Positions 1 to 9,800 are shown, counted from the first letter of the stretch. The stretch: 64,000 nt of DNA from Clavibacter sp. B3I6 (GCF_030816895.1 NZ_JAUSYL010000001.1:2728001-2792000); one strand, 5' to 3'. A program made the numbers and translations. The notes: generated by a model not told the origin, from the sequence alone.

Positions 1-72
1 CCCCCGTCACCGCCACGGTAACCGCTCCGAGGTGGATCCCCACCACCGGGGGGCTTTTGGGGCTACCGACGA

Positions 73-106
73 CCCATCGCCCGTCGACGGATCGACGGGC
101 GATGGG
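73..106 (-). terminator. Intrinsic terminator-like hairpin after surface-protein gene
   Basis: A perfect 15-bp stem (73-87 with 92-106) closes a 4-nt loop just past the stop of the minus-strand surface-protein gene. There is no clear U tract, which is common for high-GC actinobacterial terminators. Confidence 0.7.
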
Positions 107-124
107 CGGCGTATCGCAGGGTGC

Positions 125-1666
125 CTAGCCCTGGGCGGACCGGCGGCGGGAGTGGATCCCGAGCCCCAGCGCACCGAGGACGAGGGCGGTGAGGCCCCAG
201 CCGATCGTGGGCGTCGGGTCGTAGCCGGTCACGGGCAGCGAGTCGTCCGGGGTGGTGCCGCTCGGGATGAGGGGCGCCGCGGTGGTGCGCGACGGGGACG
301 GCGTGGCCGAGGGGACGGGCGTACCCGCCGTCGCGGACGGCGTAGGCGCGGTGGGCGTCGGCGTCGGGACCCCGGGGGTCGGGACGGGGACGGTCGCGCT
401 GGGGGTCGGGATCGGTGCGGTGGGGGTGGGGACAGGCGCGGTGGGCGTCGGCACGGGGACGGTGGCCGTGGGGGTCGGGACCGGTGCGGTGGGCGTCGGG
501 ACGGGGACGGTGGCTGTCGGCGTCGGGACCGGTGCGGTGGGCGTCGGGACGGGGACGGTGGCTGTCGGCGTCGGGACCGGTGCGGTGGGCGTCGGGACGG
601 GGACGGTGGCCGTGGGGGTCGGGACCGGTGCGGTGGGCGTCGGGACGGGGACGGTGGCCGTGGGGGTCGGGACCGGTGCGGTGGGCGTCGGGACGGGTGC
701 GGTCGGCGTCGGGATCGGCGTCGTGGGCGTCGGGGTGGGCACGGGTGCGGTCGGCTCGACGGTCGGCGTCACGGTGGGCTCGACGGTCGGTGCGATCGTG
801 GGCTCGACGGTGGGCTCGATCGTGGGCTCGATCGTGGGCTCGATCGTGGGCTCGATCGTGGGCTCGATCGTGGGCTCGACGGTGGGCTCGACGGTCGGCT
901 CGATCGTGGGCTCGACGGTCGGCTCCACCGCCGGCGTGACGAAGTTGCGGATGGACGTGCGGCAGATGGCGGTCGAGCCGCCGCCGTTCACGGAGCGGTT
1001 GCACTGGTCCACGTCGACGAGGAGCGCCGATGTGACCGTGGACCCGGGCACGGTGCAGATGACGCGATCTGCCGCGCCGCCGCCGTTCCCCGAGCCGTTG
1101 CACTGCGTGACGTCGGCGTCGGTGGTCGCCGACTCGGGTGAGCACAGCGTGCCGCCCGCGGCGCCGTCGGTCGCGGATCCGATGCACTGGTTGACGGTCG
1201 CGGCGGTGGTGGTGCTGTCCCCGACGAGGTTGTTGGTGATGTCCACGGAGCAGATGAGGTTGCTGCCGCCGCCGTTCGCGACGTCGTTGCACTGCTGGAC
1301 CGAGGTGATGATGATCCCCTCGCGCTGGGACACGTTCGTCGTGCAGAGGGGCACGGTGCCCGCGGCGCCCGTGCACGCTCGCGTGGTGACCGTCGAGGAT
1401 CCGGTCTGCGTCGCGACGTCCAACTCGTTCACGACGGTCACGTCGCATTCGACCTGGTTGCCGCCCCCGTTGGGTACGTCGTTGCACTGGGCCGTGGTCG
1501 TGGGGGACACGGCGGCGGATGCGGACTGCATCTGGCCGGTCATCCCGGCGACGGCGACGAGGGCGATGAGCGCCGCTCCCGCCGACGCGGCGATGCGCGT
1601 GCGGAGGGCATGGCGGCGGCGGGTGGCGGGCTGGGCGTTCCCGGGTCTTGCGAGGTGTCTCGGCAC
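125..1666 (-). CDS. LPXTG-anchored Pro/Thr-rich surface protein with repeated cysteine modules
   Basis: This is a cell-wall surface protein of 513 residues. The GTG start at 1666 is chosen because GAAGGAG lies 4 nt upstream; a further-upstream ATG has no such site. An N-terminal basic segment and hydrophobic stretch ending near SASA form a signal peptide. About 200 residues follow with five modules built on Q-C-N...N-G-G-G...C; the third is degenerate. Then come roughly 15 E-P-T-V/I tetrapeptides and a long P-T-P-T-A/V-P stalk. The C terminus has LPVTG, a hydrophobic helix and an RRR tail, the standard sortase sorting signal. The modules look like an exposed domain held away from the wall by the stalk. 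Ligand and role are unknown. No sortase gene is in the window. Confidence 0.9.
   Translation of the reverse strand: MPRHLARPGNAQPATRRRHALRTRIAASAGAALIALVAVAGMTGQMQSASAAVSPTTTAQCNDVPNGGGNQVECDVTVVNELDVATQTGSSTVTTRACTGAAGTVPLCTTNVSQREGIIITSVQQCNDVANGGGSNLICSVDITNNLVGDSTTTAATVNQCIGSATDGAAGGTLCSPESATTDADVTQCNGSGNGGGAADRVICTVPGSTVTSALLVDVDQCNRSVNGGGSTAICRTSIRNFVTPAVEPTVEPTIEPTVEPTVEPTIEPTIEPTIEPTIEPTIEPTVEPTIAPTVEPTVTPTVEPTAPVPTPTPTTPIPTPTAPVPTPTAPVPTPTATVPVPTPTAPVPTPTATVPVPTPTAPVPTPTATVPVPTPTAPVPTPTATVPVPTPTAPVPTPTATVPVPTPTAPVPTPTAPIPTPSATVPVPTPGVPTPTPTAPTPSATAGTPVPSATPSPSRTTAAPLIPSGTTPDDSLPVTGYDPTPTIGWGLTALVLGALGLGIHSRRRSAQG
346..750 (-). repeat. Tandem Pro-Thr coding repeats (stalk)
   Basis: In-frame tandem repeats inside the surface-protein gene. 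Five near-identical 48-bp copies encode A-P-V-P-T-P-T-A-T-V-P-V-P-T-P-T, flanked by shorter variants. Copy number is likely to vary by slippage. Confidence 0.85.
752..930 (-). repeat. 12-bp tandem repeats encoding E-P-T-V/I
   Basis: About fifteen 12-bp units encode the tetrapeptides VEPT or IEPT between the cysteine modules and the Pro-Thr stalk. The multiples of 12 keep the frame open when units are gained or lost. Confidence 0.85.
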
Positions 1667-1810
1667 GGTGCTCCTTCTTCCCCGCCAGGATGCTCGCGCC
1701 GTCGCGACGGACCCGCGACGGGAGCGTGACGCGCGCGTGACACGCGGCGCGCCGAGGTCGCGCATCCCCGTATACCGGGAGCAGCGGAATTCATTACGGA
1801 GTGCCCGCCT

Positions 1811-1856
1811 ACGACGACGAGGGCCGATCCTGTGGCGGATCGGCCCTCGTCGTCGT
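1811..1856 (-). terminator. Strong hairpin terminator after lsr2
   Basis: A perfect 20-bp stem (1811-1830 with 1837-1856) and 6-nt loop lie 30 bp past the lsr2 stop, separating it from the surface-protein gene. Confidence 0.85.
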
Positions 1857-1886
1857 GCTCGCGCGCGGATCGCGCGCCGTATCGCC

Positions 1887-2237
1887 CTACTTGTTGGCGC
1901 GGTATTCCTCGAGCAGGTCCGCGGAGATGCGTCCGCGCTCGGAGACCTTGTGGCCGTGCTCGCGCAGCCATTCGCGCGCGGCGCCGAGGTCCTCCTTCGG
2001 GGCGCTCGAGGACGAGCGGCGCGGGCTGGAGGAACGGCCGGTGGAGGCGCGGCCGACGCGGCGCGCGCGGTCGACGTAGGTGTCCAGCGCCTCGCGCAGC
2101 TTGGCGGCGTTCGCGTCGCTCAGATCGATCTCGTAGTTCACGCCGTCGAGGGCGAAGGGGACGGTCTCGCCCTTTCCCTCTTCGATGACGACGCCGTCGA
2201 TGTCGTCGACGAGCGTGGTGACAACCTTGCGAGCCAC
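1887..2237 (-). CDS. lsr2: Lsr2-type nucleoid-associated protein
   Basis: A 116-residue Lsr2 homologue. This family bridges AT-rich DNA and silences horizontally acquired genes in actinobacteria. It begins A-R-K-V-V-T-T-L-V-D-D, the conserved dimerisation-domain start. A Ser/Pro/Arg-rich linker follows at about residues 70-88, then a C-terminal DNA-binding domain carrying the S-E-R-G-R-I segment with the AT-hook-like R-G-R. The GTG start at 2237 is supported by AAGGAGAGG about 10 nt upstream. Length matches the usual 110-120 residues. It is a single gene closed by a strong hairpin. Confidence 0.95.
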   Translation of the reverse strand: MARKVVTTLVDDIDGVVIEEGKGETVPFALDGVNYEIDLSDANAAKLREALDTYVDRARRVGRASTGRSSSPRRSSSSAPKEDLGAAREWLREHGHKVSERGRISADLLEEYRANK

Positions 2238-2541
2238 GTCTGTTCCTCTCCTTGCAGATGGTGCATCAGATGATGCGGTGATCCACACGATACCTGTTCT
2301 CCGCGGCATTTCCGACATCGTGCGGAAGTCGGGTCGATAAACGCGGTGAATGCCCGTCCATTGTCCGGCTGAGCGTTCCGCGGCATGCGCATCCGGATTG
2401 CACACCGGCACCGGCGCCCATTCCGCAGCGATTAGCGGTGATGCCGGTCGACGGGAGCATGCATTCCGCGATGGCGTCGCCGAGAATCTCCCCAGGGGCG
2501 GAATTAGTCGCGATCCGAAATGGACACCGGGTGCGGACGCG
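2238..2541. other. Non-coding stretch upstream of lsr2
   Basis: No convincing gene is visible. This is the lsr2 promoter region, somewhat AT-richer than its surroundings. TATCGT on the minus strand (2292-2287) is a possible -10, with no clear -35. A small inverted repeat GCATCA/TGATGC lies near 2262-2275. Confidence 0.5.
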
Positions 2542-2576
2542 CGAGGGCCCGCGGAGGCGTGCTCCGCGGGCCCTCG
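2542..2576 (-). terminator. Hairpin terminator after Sua5-like gene
   Basis: A perfect 15-bp stem (2542-2556 with 2562-2576) and 5-nt loop lie 16 bp past the stop of the Sua5/YrdC-like gene. Confidence 0.85.
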
Positions 2577-2592
2577 TCGGCGCTGGTCGGGT

Positions 2593-3375
2593 TCAGTAGT
2601 ACTGGCCGTGGCGGTAGTCCCACGACGGGAACGACCGCGCGAGCGCCGACATGATGACGTCGACCGCGAGGCCGCGGCGGATGAGCGTGGGGTTCGGCGT
2701 GACCGAGCGCTCACCGCGCTGCTCCGGCACGAGGGCGCCGGCCTCGTCGACCATGGAGACCATGACGCCCTGCTCGTGCCGGCTCGTCTCGTCGAGGCCC
2801 GGCTGGATGGAGGCGACGTAGTCGTCGGCCGCGACGATCACGTCGGCCTGCTGCTCGATGCGCTCGCCGATGCCCTCGACGCGTCCCCGGTTGCCCTTGC
2901 CGGACGGGTTCGCGGAGCTGGCGAACGCGAGCCGCCCGCTCGCCCACAGGTGCTCGGCGAGCTGCTCCGCGGGGCGGCCGAAGCGGATCACGAAGCAGCT
3001 CGTGCCGCGGCGGTCCATGGCGAGCTGCTTCGCGGTCTCGTCGGGCAGCAGGTGCTTCGCGTCCTCGCGCCAGGGGAGGATGCAGCCGAGCAGCACGTCG
3101 GCGTCCCAGTGCTCCTGGTAGAAGGCGAGGATCTCGTCGTTCAGCACCGCGAGCTGCTGCAGCTGCTCGATGCTCGTGCAGAGCACCACGCCCGGCTTGT
3201 CGCGGTTGCGCTGCTTGGCGTCGAACTTGCGATCGAGGCCCGCGCCGTCGGTGGTCATCAGGATGTAGCCGACCTTGGTGGCGGCGACGACGAGGCCGCC
3301 GGGCGCCTCGACGGCCGTGGCGGCGCGCGGGTCGAGCGTGCCGTCCCAGGGGATCGTGCGGGTGGTGTCGGTCAT
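2593..3375 (-). CDS. Sua5/YciO/YrdC/YwlC family protein
   Basis: A 260-residue protein with the YrdC fold, shown by the family's S-S-A-N-P-S-G-K-G-N motif and a preceding positively charged K-F-D-A-K-Q-R-N segment. Family members bind RNA or ATP; TsaC/Sua5 makes threonylcarbamoyl-AMP for the t6A37 tRNA modification. The divergent N terminus and absence of tsaB/D/E nearby mean it may be a YciO-like paralogue rather than the essential enzyme. The ATG at 3375 follows a GAGAGG site. It is a single gene, divergent from the DUF4041 gene across about 200 bp. Confidence 0.8.
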   Translation of the reverse strand: MTDTTRTIPWDGTLDPRAATAVEAPGGLVVAATKVGYILMTTDGAGLDRKFDAKQRNRDKPGVVLCTSIEQLQQLAVLNDEILAFYQEHWDADVLLGCILPWREDAKHLLPDETAKQLAMDRRGTSCFVIRFGRPAEQLAEHLWASGRLAFASSANPSGKGNRGRVEGIGERIEQQADVIVAADDYVASIQPGLDETSRHEQGVMVSMVDEAGALVPEQRGERSVTPNPTLIRRGLAVDVIMSALARSFPSWDYRHGQYY

Positions 3376-3567
3376 GGGGGCATGCCTCTCGTGGGTGGCG
3401 GGATGGAGCCGCCCGGGCGCACCTCCGTCGGGTCGGGGTGCGTCGTGCCGCGAGTGCGGCAGGAGGGCGGTGGAGACGACGGTAGGCGCGGGGGAGCGGC
3501 GGCGCGGCTGAGCGTCCACAGGGCGGGCCGCCTCGAACGGGGGCTCCTGACGGCCGGTGTCCCTACC

Positions 3568-3573
3568 TAGCCT
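3568..3573 (+). promoter_or_regulatory. -10 hexamer TAGCCT, leaderless start
   Basis: TAGCCT ends 6 nt before the ATG at 3580, so the transcript probably begins at the start codon. A CTGACG at 3547-3552 is a possible -35. Confidence 0.55.
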
Positions 3574-3579
3574 GGGCGG

Positions 3580-5130
3580 ATGAGCGCTGCTGCCGGCTGG
3601 TACGACGACAAGGACCCCCGCTTCATCCGATGGTGGGACGGGGTGCAGTGGACGGATCACGTGCAGCAGAAGCCGGAGGCTGTGCCCGCACCCGAGGAGT
3701 CGGCTCCTGAGGAGCCGGCCGCGCTCGCGGCGCCTCCCGTCGACCGTCTCTCGAAGCGCGACGCCCGGGAGCGGGCGGCCACCGCGGAGGCGCACATCGC
3801 CGTCTTGGAAGACCTGATCGCGCGCCACGGCGCACGGTCGTTCGCTGAGATCGACGACTACCGGGCAGCAGCCGACCGCGAGGCGGAGGCGAGCCGTCGG
3901 ACGGGGGCCGAGGCGGCTGCCTCGCTGGTCGCCGCGGCAGGCGAGGAGCGGGACCGGATCCTGGCGGAGGTCAATGCCTCGCGATCCCGGGCCGAGGCGG
4001 AGCTCGCGGCGGTCGATGAGGAGGTGCACGCGCGGCTGGAGACCCGACGGCTCGTGGAAGCGCAGATCCAGGCGGCGCGCGCGGAGCTGGTCGAGGTGAC
4101 GACGACCGCGGACCTCCAGGGCGTCGGCCTGTTCGACTATGACCACCCGGCAGAGACCTCAGCGGAGCTCGCCTCGCGGCTGGAGGCCCTGCGGTACACG
4201 ATCAAGAACGCGGTGCGGGACAAGAAGGCGGTGACAGCGACCTCCGGCTTCACCTTCAACGGCTCGGAGGCACAGGGGCGAAAGTTCGTCGGCGACATGT
4301 CCAAGGTTCTGCTGCGCGCTTACAACGCCGAGGCGGAGAACGCCTTGAAGGCGACGAAGGCGGGAAACCTCCAGACAGCGCAGACCCGCTTGACGCGCGC
4401 TGCGGAGCAGATCGCGAGGAGCGGCACCATGATCGACCTCCGCATCGAGGACGGGTACCACGAGCTCCGACTGGAGGAGCTGCAGCTCGCGAGCGCCCAC
4501 CTCCGCGTCCTGCAGGCGGAGAAGGAGATGGAGCGGGAACGCCGGGCCGAGCTGCGCGAGCAGGCGAAGGCCTCCGCCGAGCTCCAGGCGGAGCACGACC
4601 GACTCGACAAGGAGCGCGCCCACTACGCCGCCACGCTGGCAGCGCTCGAGAGCAAGGGCGACCTCGAGGGAGCGGCGCGCATGCAGGCGCGCATCGACGA
4701 CGTCGACCGCGCCCTCGTCGAGGTCGACTACCGCGCTGCGAACGTGCGCGCCGGATACGTCTACGTCATCTCGAACGTGGGCGCGTTCGGGGAGCGCATG
4801 GTGAAGATCGGCATGACCCGGCGGCTGGAGCCCATGGACCGGGTCGTCGAGCTCGGCGATGCTTCCGTCCCCTTCCGCTTCGACGTCCACGCGCTGTTCT
4901 TCGCGGACGACGCCGTGGGGGTCGAGGCGATGCTGCACCGCACGTTCGCCGAGCACCGCGTCAACCGGATCAACCTGCGCCGAGAGTTCTTCTACGTCAC
5001 CCCGGACGAGGTGCTGGAGGCGCTGAAGGCGCACGCCGTGGAGATCGTGGAGTTCGCCCTGCACCCGGCCGCGGAGGAGTACCGGGCGAGCCGAGCGCTC
5101 GAGGGGACGGAGCCGGTGCTGGCCTCGTGA
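3580..5130 (+). CDS. DUF2510-DUF4041-T5orf172 (GIY-YIG-like) protein
   Basis: A 516-residue multidomain protein. Residues 1-30 form a DUF2510 module (G-W-Y-D, R-W-W-D-G, W-T-D-H) typical of actinobacterial proteins. Long charged coiled coils follow at about 55-180 and 320-385, flanking a DUF4041 region around 190-320. The C terminus from about 391 is a T5orf172/MUG113 domain of the GIY-YIG superfamily: G-Y-V-Y-V-I-S-N, V-K-I-G-M-T-R-R, then E-A-M-L-H-R-T-F and R-R-E-F-F-Y. DUF4041-T5orf172 proteins occur in phages and accessory islands. No cellular role is established to my knowledge; nuclease activity is inferred from the fold. It lies 182 bp upstream of an HsdR_N-like gene on the same strand, so the two may act together. 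Confidence 0.85.
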   Translation: MSAAAGWYDDKDPRFIRWWDGVQWTDHVQQKPEAVPAPEESAPEEPAALAAPPVDRLSKRDARERAATAEAHIAVLEDLIARHGARSFAEIDDYRAAADREAEASRRTGAEAAASLVAAAGEERDRILAEVNASRSRAEAELAAVDEEVHARLETRRLVEAQIQAARAELVEVTTTADLQGVGLFDYDHPAETSAELASRLEALRYTIKNAVRDKKAVTATSGFTFNGSEAQGRKFVGDMSKVLLRAYNAEAENALKATKAGNLQTAQTRLTRAAEQIARSGTMIDLRIEDGYHELRLEELQLASAHLRVLQAEKEMERERRAELREQAKASAELQAEHDRLDKERAHYAATLAALESKGDLEGAARMQARIDDVDRALVEVDYRAANVRAGYVYVISNVGAFGERMVKIGMTRRLEPMDRVVELGDASVPFRFDVHALFFADDAVGVEAMLHRTFAEHRVNRINLRREFFYVTPDEVLEALKAHAVEIVEFALHPAAEEYRASRALEGTEPVLAS

Positions 5131-5312
5131 TGGCTGGCCCGTGACGGCGGGATCGGATGTCGGAGCGCACGGTGCGCCATCACGAGGGCGAGGGTGACAT
5201 CGCGGAGCGCCCGCATGCGATTCGGCGCTCGTCCCGAAATGGGGTCACGCCCATCTCCATGAGCGTGCATCGACGCCCGTATCGTCTGACCCACCGAGAC
5301 GAGGGAGTCCCC

Positions 5313-6425
5313 GTGGAATTCGCCGAACGCCTGGCCGCCCTGGCCCTGAAGGTCCGCAATCAGCGCGACGCCATCCAGACGGAGGAGGCGACGAAGAACG
5401 CGTTCATCATGCCGTTCATCTCCACGATCCTCGGATACGACGTCTTCAACCCCCTCGAGGTGGTGCCGGAGTTCACCGCCGACCTCGGCCTCAAGAAGGG
5501 CGAGAAGATCGACTACGCGATCATGCGCGACGGCGAGGTGCAGATCCTCATCGAGTGCAAGAAGTCGACGGAGCCGCTGAAGATCGAGCACGCGTCACAG
5601 CTGTTCCGCTACTTCGCCGTCACCAATGCCCGCATCGCCGTGCTCACGAACGGCGAGGTGTACCACTTCTACACGGACCTCGACGCGCCGAACCGCATGG
5701 ACGAGAAGCCGTTCCTCGTGCTCGACCTCGCGGACATCGACGAGACGCTGCTGCCGGAGCTCATGAAGCTCACGAAGGATGTGTTCGACCTCGATTCGAT
5801 CATCAGCGCCGCGGGCGAGCTCAAGTACGTCGGCGCGTTGAAGCGGGCGATCGCGGCCGAGTTCCGCGAACCGACCCCGGAATGGGTGAAGCTCCTCACC
5901 CGTCGCGTCTACGAGGGCTCGTTCACGGAGAAGGTGCGCGAGCAGTTCACGACGCTCGTGGGGAAGGCGTCCAAGCAGTACCTGAACGAGCAGGTGAACG
6001 ACCGCCTGAAGACGGCGCTCGGCGCTCCTGCGTTCCCGTCCGCGCCGAGCGCCCCGTCGGCCGACGCGATCACGAGCGAGGCGGTCGTCGAGGCGGACCT
6101 CGATCGCGACACGGAGATCGAGACGACGCTCGAGGAGCTCGAGGGGTACCAGATCGTGAAGGCCATCGCCTGCAGCGAGGTGAAGCCGCAGCGCGTGGTG
6201 CACCGCGACGCGAAGTCCTATCTCGCCATCCTCCTGGACGACAACAACCGCAAGCCCATCGCGCGCCTGCACTTCAACGGCAAGAAGCAGAAGTACCTCG
6301 GGCTCTTCGACGCGCACAAGGCGGAGACGCGGCACCCCATCGCGTCGCTCGACGAGATCTACGCGCACGCCGATGCGATCCGGGAGTCCATCCGGAGCCA
6401 CGCAGGAGAAGCGGTCGGCGCCTAG
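5313..6425 (+). CDS. HsdR_N-type restriction endonuclease-like protein
   Basis: A 370-residue protein with a type I restriction enzyme R N-terminal (PD-(D/E)xK) fold. The putative catalytic set is K-I-D-Y...I-E-C-K-K around residues 65-85, preceded by N-A-F-I-M-P-F-I-S-T-I-L-G-Y-D-V-F, the usual opening of this family. There is no helicase part, so it is not a complete HsdR. The C-terminal ~90 residues, with charged K-K-Q-K-Y-L-G-L-F, may bind nucleic acid. The GTG at 5313 is preferred because GAGGGAG lies just upstream; the longer reading lacks a ribosome site. It ends about 80 bp before a tRNA-Arg gene. Stand-alone members are common and of unknown role; defence is inferred. Confidence 0.8.
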   Translation: MEFAERLAALALKVRNQRDAIQTEEATKNAFIMPFISTILGYDVFNPLEVVPEFTADLGLKKGEKIDYAIMRDGEVQILIECKKSTEPLKIEHASQLFRYFAVTNARIAVLTNGEVYHFYTDLDAPNRMDEKPFLVLDLADIDETLLPELMKLTKDVFDLDSIISAAGELKYVGALKRAIAAEFREPTPEWVKLLTRRVYEGSFTEKVREQFTTLVGKASKQYLNEQVNDRLKTALGAPAFPSAPSAPSADAITSEAVVEADLDRDTEIETTLEELEGYQIVKAIACSEVKPQRVVHRDAKSYLAILLDDNNRKPIARLHFNGKKQKYLGLFDAHKAETRHPIASLDEIYAHADAIRESIRSHAGEAVGA

Positions 6426-6508
6426 CCGCGGCGCGCGCTGTCTCGCTCGAGGAGGAGCGGCACGGCGGGCGGCCTGAGCGACGGCAGATGGACGTCGGCG
6501 GACGAGGG

Positions 6509-6580
6509 TGCCCCTGGAGGGACTCGAACCCCCAACCCTTTCCTTAGGACGGAACTGCTCTTCCATTGAGCTACAGAGGC
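6509..6580 (-). tRNA. tRNA-Arg (CCT)
   Basis: A 72-nt cloverleaf: acceptor GCCTCTG with CAGGGGC, D stem GCTC/GAGC, anticodon loop GTCCTAA giving anticodon CCT, and T arm GGGGG-TTCGAGT-CCCTC. The 27:43 pair of the anticodon stem is G-A. It decodes AGG. The CCA end is not encoded. Confidence 0.95.
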
Positions 6581-6848
6581 TGACCGGCCCATGGTAGCGG
6601 AGCCGCGCCCGGACGGCCGGGCCCGCCGGGTGCGCACGGCGATCGCGGGGAGGGCGGTGTCGTCGCGGCCCGGCGCGAGGGAACCAGTGGTCGGCGTGCC
6701 CCGCGGATCCGCGCCCGCGCCGCCCTGCCTGCCGGTTTCCCCGCCCGACGCGTCGTACTGTTGCCGGGTGTGGCGTGCCAATGAACGATCCGACGACGAC
6801 GACGACCTGCTCTCCGGGTTCGCCTCCGAGCCTCTTGAGGACCCCCAC

Positions 6849-9800
6849 GTGAATGCTTCCCACAACAGCACCAGCCCCCACGACCTCCGGGTCGGCGACG
6901 TGCACCTGGGGAGCGGCAACGTGGCCGAGCCCCGCTGGCGCGAGTGGCGCGAGCAGCTGGCCGGCATCGGCGGCTCCTCCCCCCTCCTCCACTTCGTCGA
7001 CGCCCCGGGCTCGCGCATCGAGCTGAGCACGACGCACCCCGGCGGCCTCGCGCAGTTCATCACGGGCAAGACGACGCTGCTGTCGTCCCTGATCCGCGAC
7101 GAGCTCGCGCTCCGCAGCGCCCGCAAGGCGGCGAACCGCATCACGCAGAAGGGGATCGAGCTGGTCTCCGCCCGGGGGATCGAGTCGATCCACCTGGCCA
7201 TCGGCCTCGCCGAGTGGCGCTTCGCGGACGAGCAGTTCCGCGGGCCGGTGCTCCTGCGCCCGCTCGCCATCCGCCGCCACGGCAGCGACTACGAGGTGCG
7301 CCTCAAGGGCCAGCCGTTCCTCAACCCGGCGCTCGCGCGGGCCCTCGAGGAGCAGTTCCAGATCACGCTGGACGCCGACTCGTTCGTCGCCCTCGCCGTG
7401 CAGAACGGCGCCTTCAAGCCGCAGCCGGTCATCGACCGCCTCCGCGGCCTCACCTCGCACCTGCCCGCCTTCACCGTGCAGCCGCGGCTCGTCGTCTCCT
7501 CCTTCGCCGAGGTCGGCCAGGCGCTCGCCGAGGACGCGGCGGACCTCGAGCACCTCGTCATCGACGCGATCGCCGGCAACCCCACGGCCAAGTGGGGCGT
7601 CGGCGAGGCGTACGCGCCCGTCGACCCGATCCCGCAGGACCAGCGCCCGCCCGTCACCGACACCCTGCTGCTCGATGCGGATCCCGAGCAGGAGTACGTG
7701 ATCGCGCAGATCAACGCGGGCAACTCGCTCGTGGTGACGACGCTGCCGGGCACCGGCGGCACGCAGACCATCGTCAACTCCATCGGCTGCCTGGTCGCGC
7801 AGAACAAGCGCGTCCTCGTGGTGAGCCCCCGGGCGTCGTCGCTCAAGGGGATCGGACAGCGCCTCGCCGACGTGGGCCTGCCGGGGCTCGCGGTCGCGCC
7901 GAAGTCGCTCAAGCGCGACGTGGTGCAGTCCATCGTCCGCAACGAGAAGGCCGCGCCCGCGCAGACCGCCGAGGTCGACGACGCGCTCGTCCGCCTCCGC
8001 CACGTGCTGCTCGACTACCGCTTCGCGCTCGGCCGTCCCGACAAGGACCTCGGCGTCTCCGTGCTGGATGCGCTCGGCGAGCTCTCCCGCCTCGCCCTGC
8101 TCCCCAGCCCGCCGGCCACGACCGCCCGCCTCACCCGCGGCGCCGTGACGGCCATCGCGCACGACCGCGCGAGCGCCGCCGCCTCCCTCGTGAAGGCCGC
8201 GAGCCTCGGCGAGTTCCGCTACGGGCCGGGCGACTCGCCCTGGTACGGCGCCACCTTCTCCACGAGCGCCGCGGCGAGCCACGCGCACGACCTCGCGAAG
8301 TCCCTGTCCGCGGACGGCCTGCCGCGCCTCCTCGAGCGCGCCGACGAGCTCATCGGCCAGACGCGGATGCGCGCGTACCGATCCGTCGACGAGCTGGGCG
8401 TGTACCTCCGCCTCCTCCTCGACGTGCGCGAGACCCTCGACAAGTTCCAGCCCGTCGTGTTCGACCGGTCGCTCAGCGAGATCATCGCGGCCACCGGGTC
8501 CCGCCGTGACGCCCCGGAGATGACGAGCATCACCCGCCGTCGCCTCCGCAAGCTCGCGCGCGAGTACGTGCGCCCGGGCGTCCACATCTCCGACATGCAC
8601 GAGAGCCTGAAGGCGATCCAGAAGCAGCGGATCCTGTGGCAGCGCTACGTCGCGGTCGGCTCGACCCCGGAGGTCCCGCGCGGCATCTCCGACGTCCACG
8701 CGCGCTACCAGGAGGTCGCGGCCGACCTGAAGGTGCTCGACGAGCCGCTGAGCATGGTCACCCGCCCGACGCCGCTCGCCGAGCTGCCCGTCGACGAGCT
8801 GCGCGAGAAGGTCGCCCAGCTCGCCGAGGACAGCGAGGTGCTGCAGAACCTGCAGGAGCGCACGTCGCTCCTCGCGGACCTCCGCCGCCTCGACCTCGAC
8901 CCGCTGCTGCACGACCTCTCCGACCGGCACGTGCCGCAGGAGGCCGTCGCCGCCGAGCTCGAGCTCGCGTGGTGGCAGTCCGTGCTCGAGCAGATGCTCG
9001 CGGGCGACAAGGCGCTCCTCAACGCGAACACCAGCGTCCTCGACCGCCTCGAGTCGGACTTCCGGCTCGTGGACGAGGCGCACGCGACCGCCAGCGCGGG
9101 GCTCCTCGCCTGGCAGCTCGCGGAGACGTGGAAGATCGGCGTGGTCGACTGGCCCGAGGAGGCGCACCACCTGCGCGAGCTCCTCGGCGGATCCGCCCCG
9201 GTCGACGCCGCGGCCCTCCACCACTCCGCGCCCCACCTCTCCCGCACCATCGCGCCGGTCTGGCTCGCGTCGCCGTACGAGGTGCCGACCATCACGGACG
9301 AGATGCCGTTCGACGCCGTGTTCCTCGTGGATGCCGGCGCCATGACGCTCGCGGAGGCCCTCGGCGGCATCCGCCGCGGGAAGCAGACCGTCGTGTTCGG
9401 CGACCCGGTCACGCAGACGCCGTCGCCCTTCACCATCGCGGTCGTCCCGCAGCCGGAGCGCTCTACGCCGCAGCTCGCGGACGACGACTCCACGCTGGAG
9501 GAGCGCCACGCGGACTCGGCCCTCGCGCGCCTGAGCGAGCTCCTGCCCGCCCTCTCGCTCACGCGCAGCTACCGCGCGGGCGGCGAGGACCTGGCCGAGC
9601 TCGTCAACCGCCGCTTCTACGGCGGGCGGATCCAGTCCCTCCCGTGGGCGGGCACCTTCCTCGGCCACGGCAGCCTCTCGCTCGACTTCGTCGCCGACGG
9701 CCACGGCATGCCCGACGAGGACACCGGCGCCGTCGAGAGCGTCGACGCCGAGGTGATCCGCGTCGTGGAGCTGGTCCTCGATCACGCGAGCCACCGCCCG

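Noticed and set aside
346..930. Possible CRISPR-like or other DNA repeat array
   Set aside because: Units are in-frame multiples of 12 or 48 bp with no unique spacers and encode a Pro-Thr stalk.
252..2273. Plus-strand Gly/Val-rich repeat frame opposite the surface-protein gene
   Set aside because: The minus-strand reading has a signal peptide, cysteine modules, LPVTG anchor and ribosome site; the plus-strand repeat is its mirror.
5313..6425. Complete type I restriction system
   Set aside because: There is no helicase part of HsdR and no HsdM or HsdS gene in the window.
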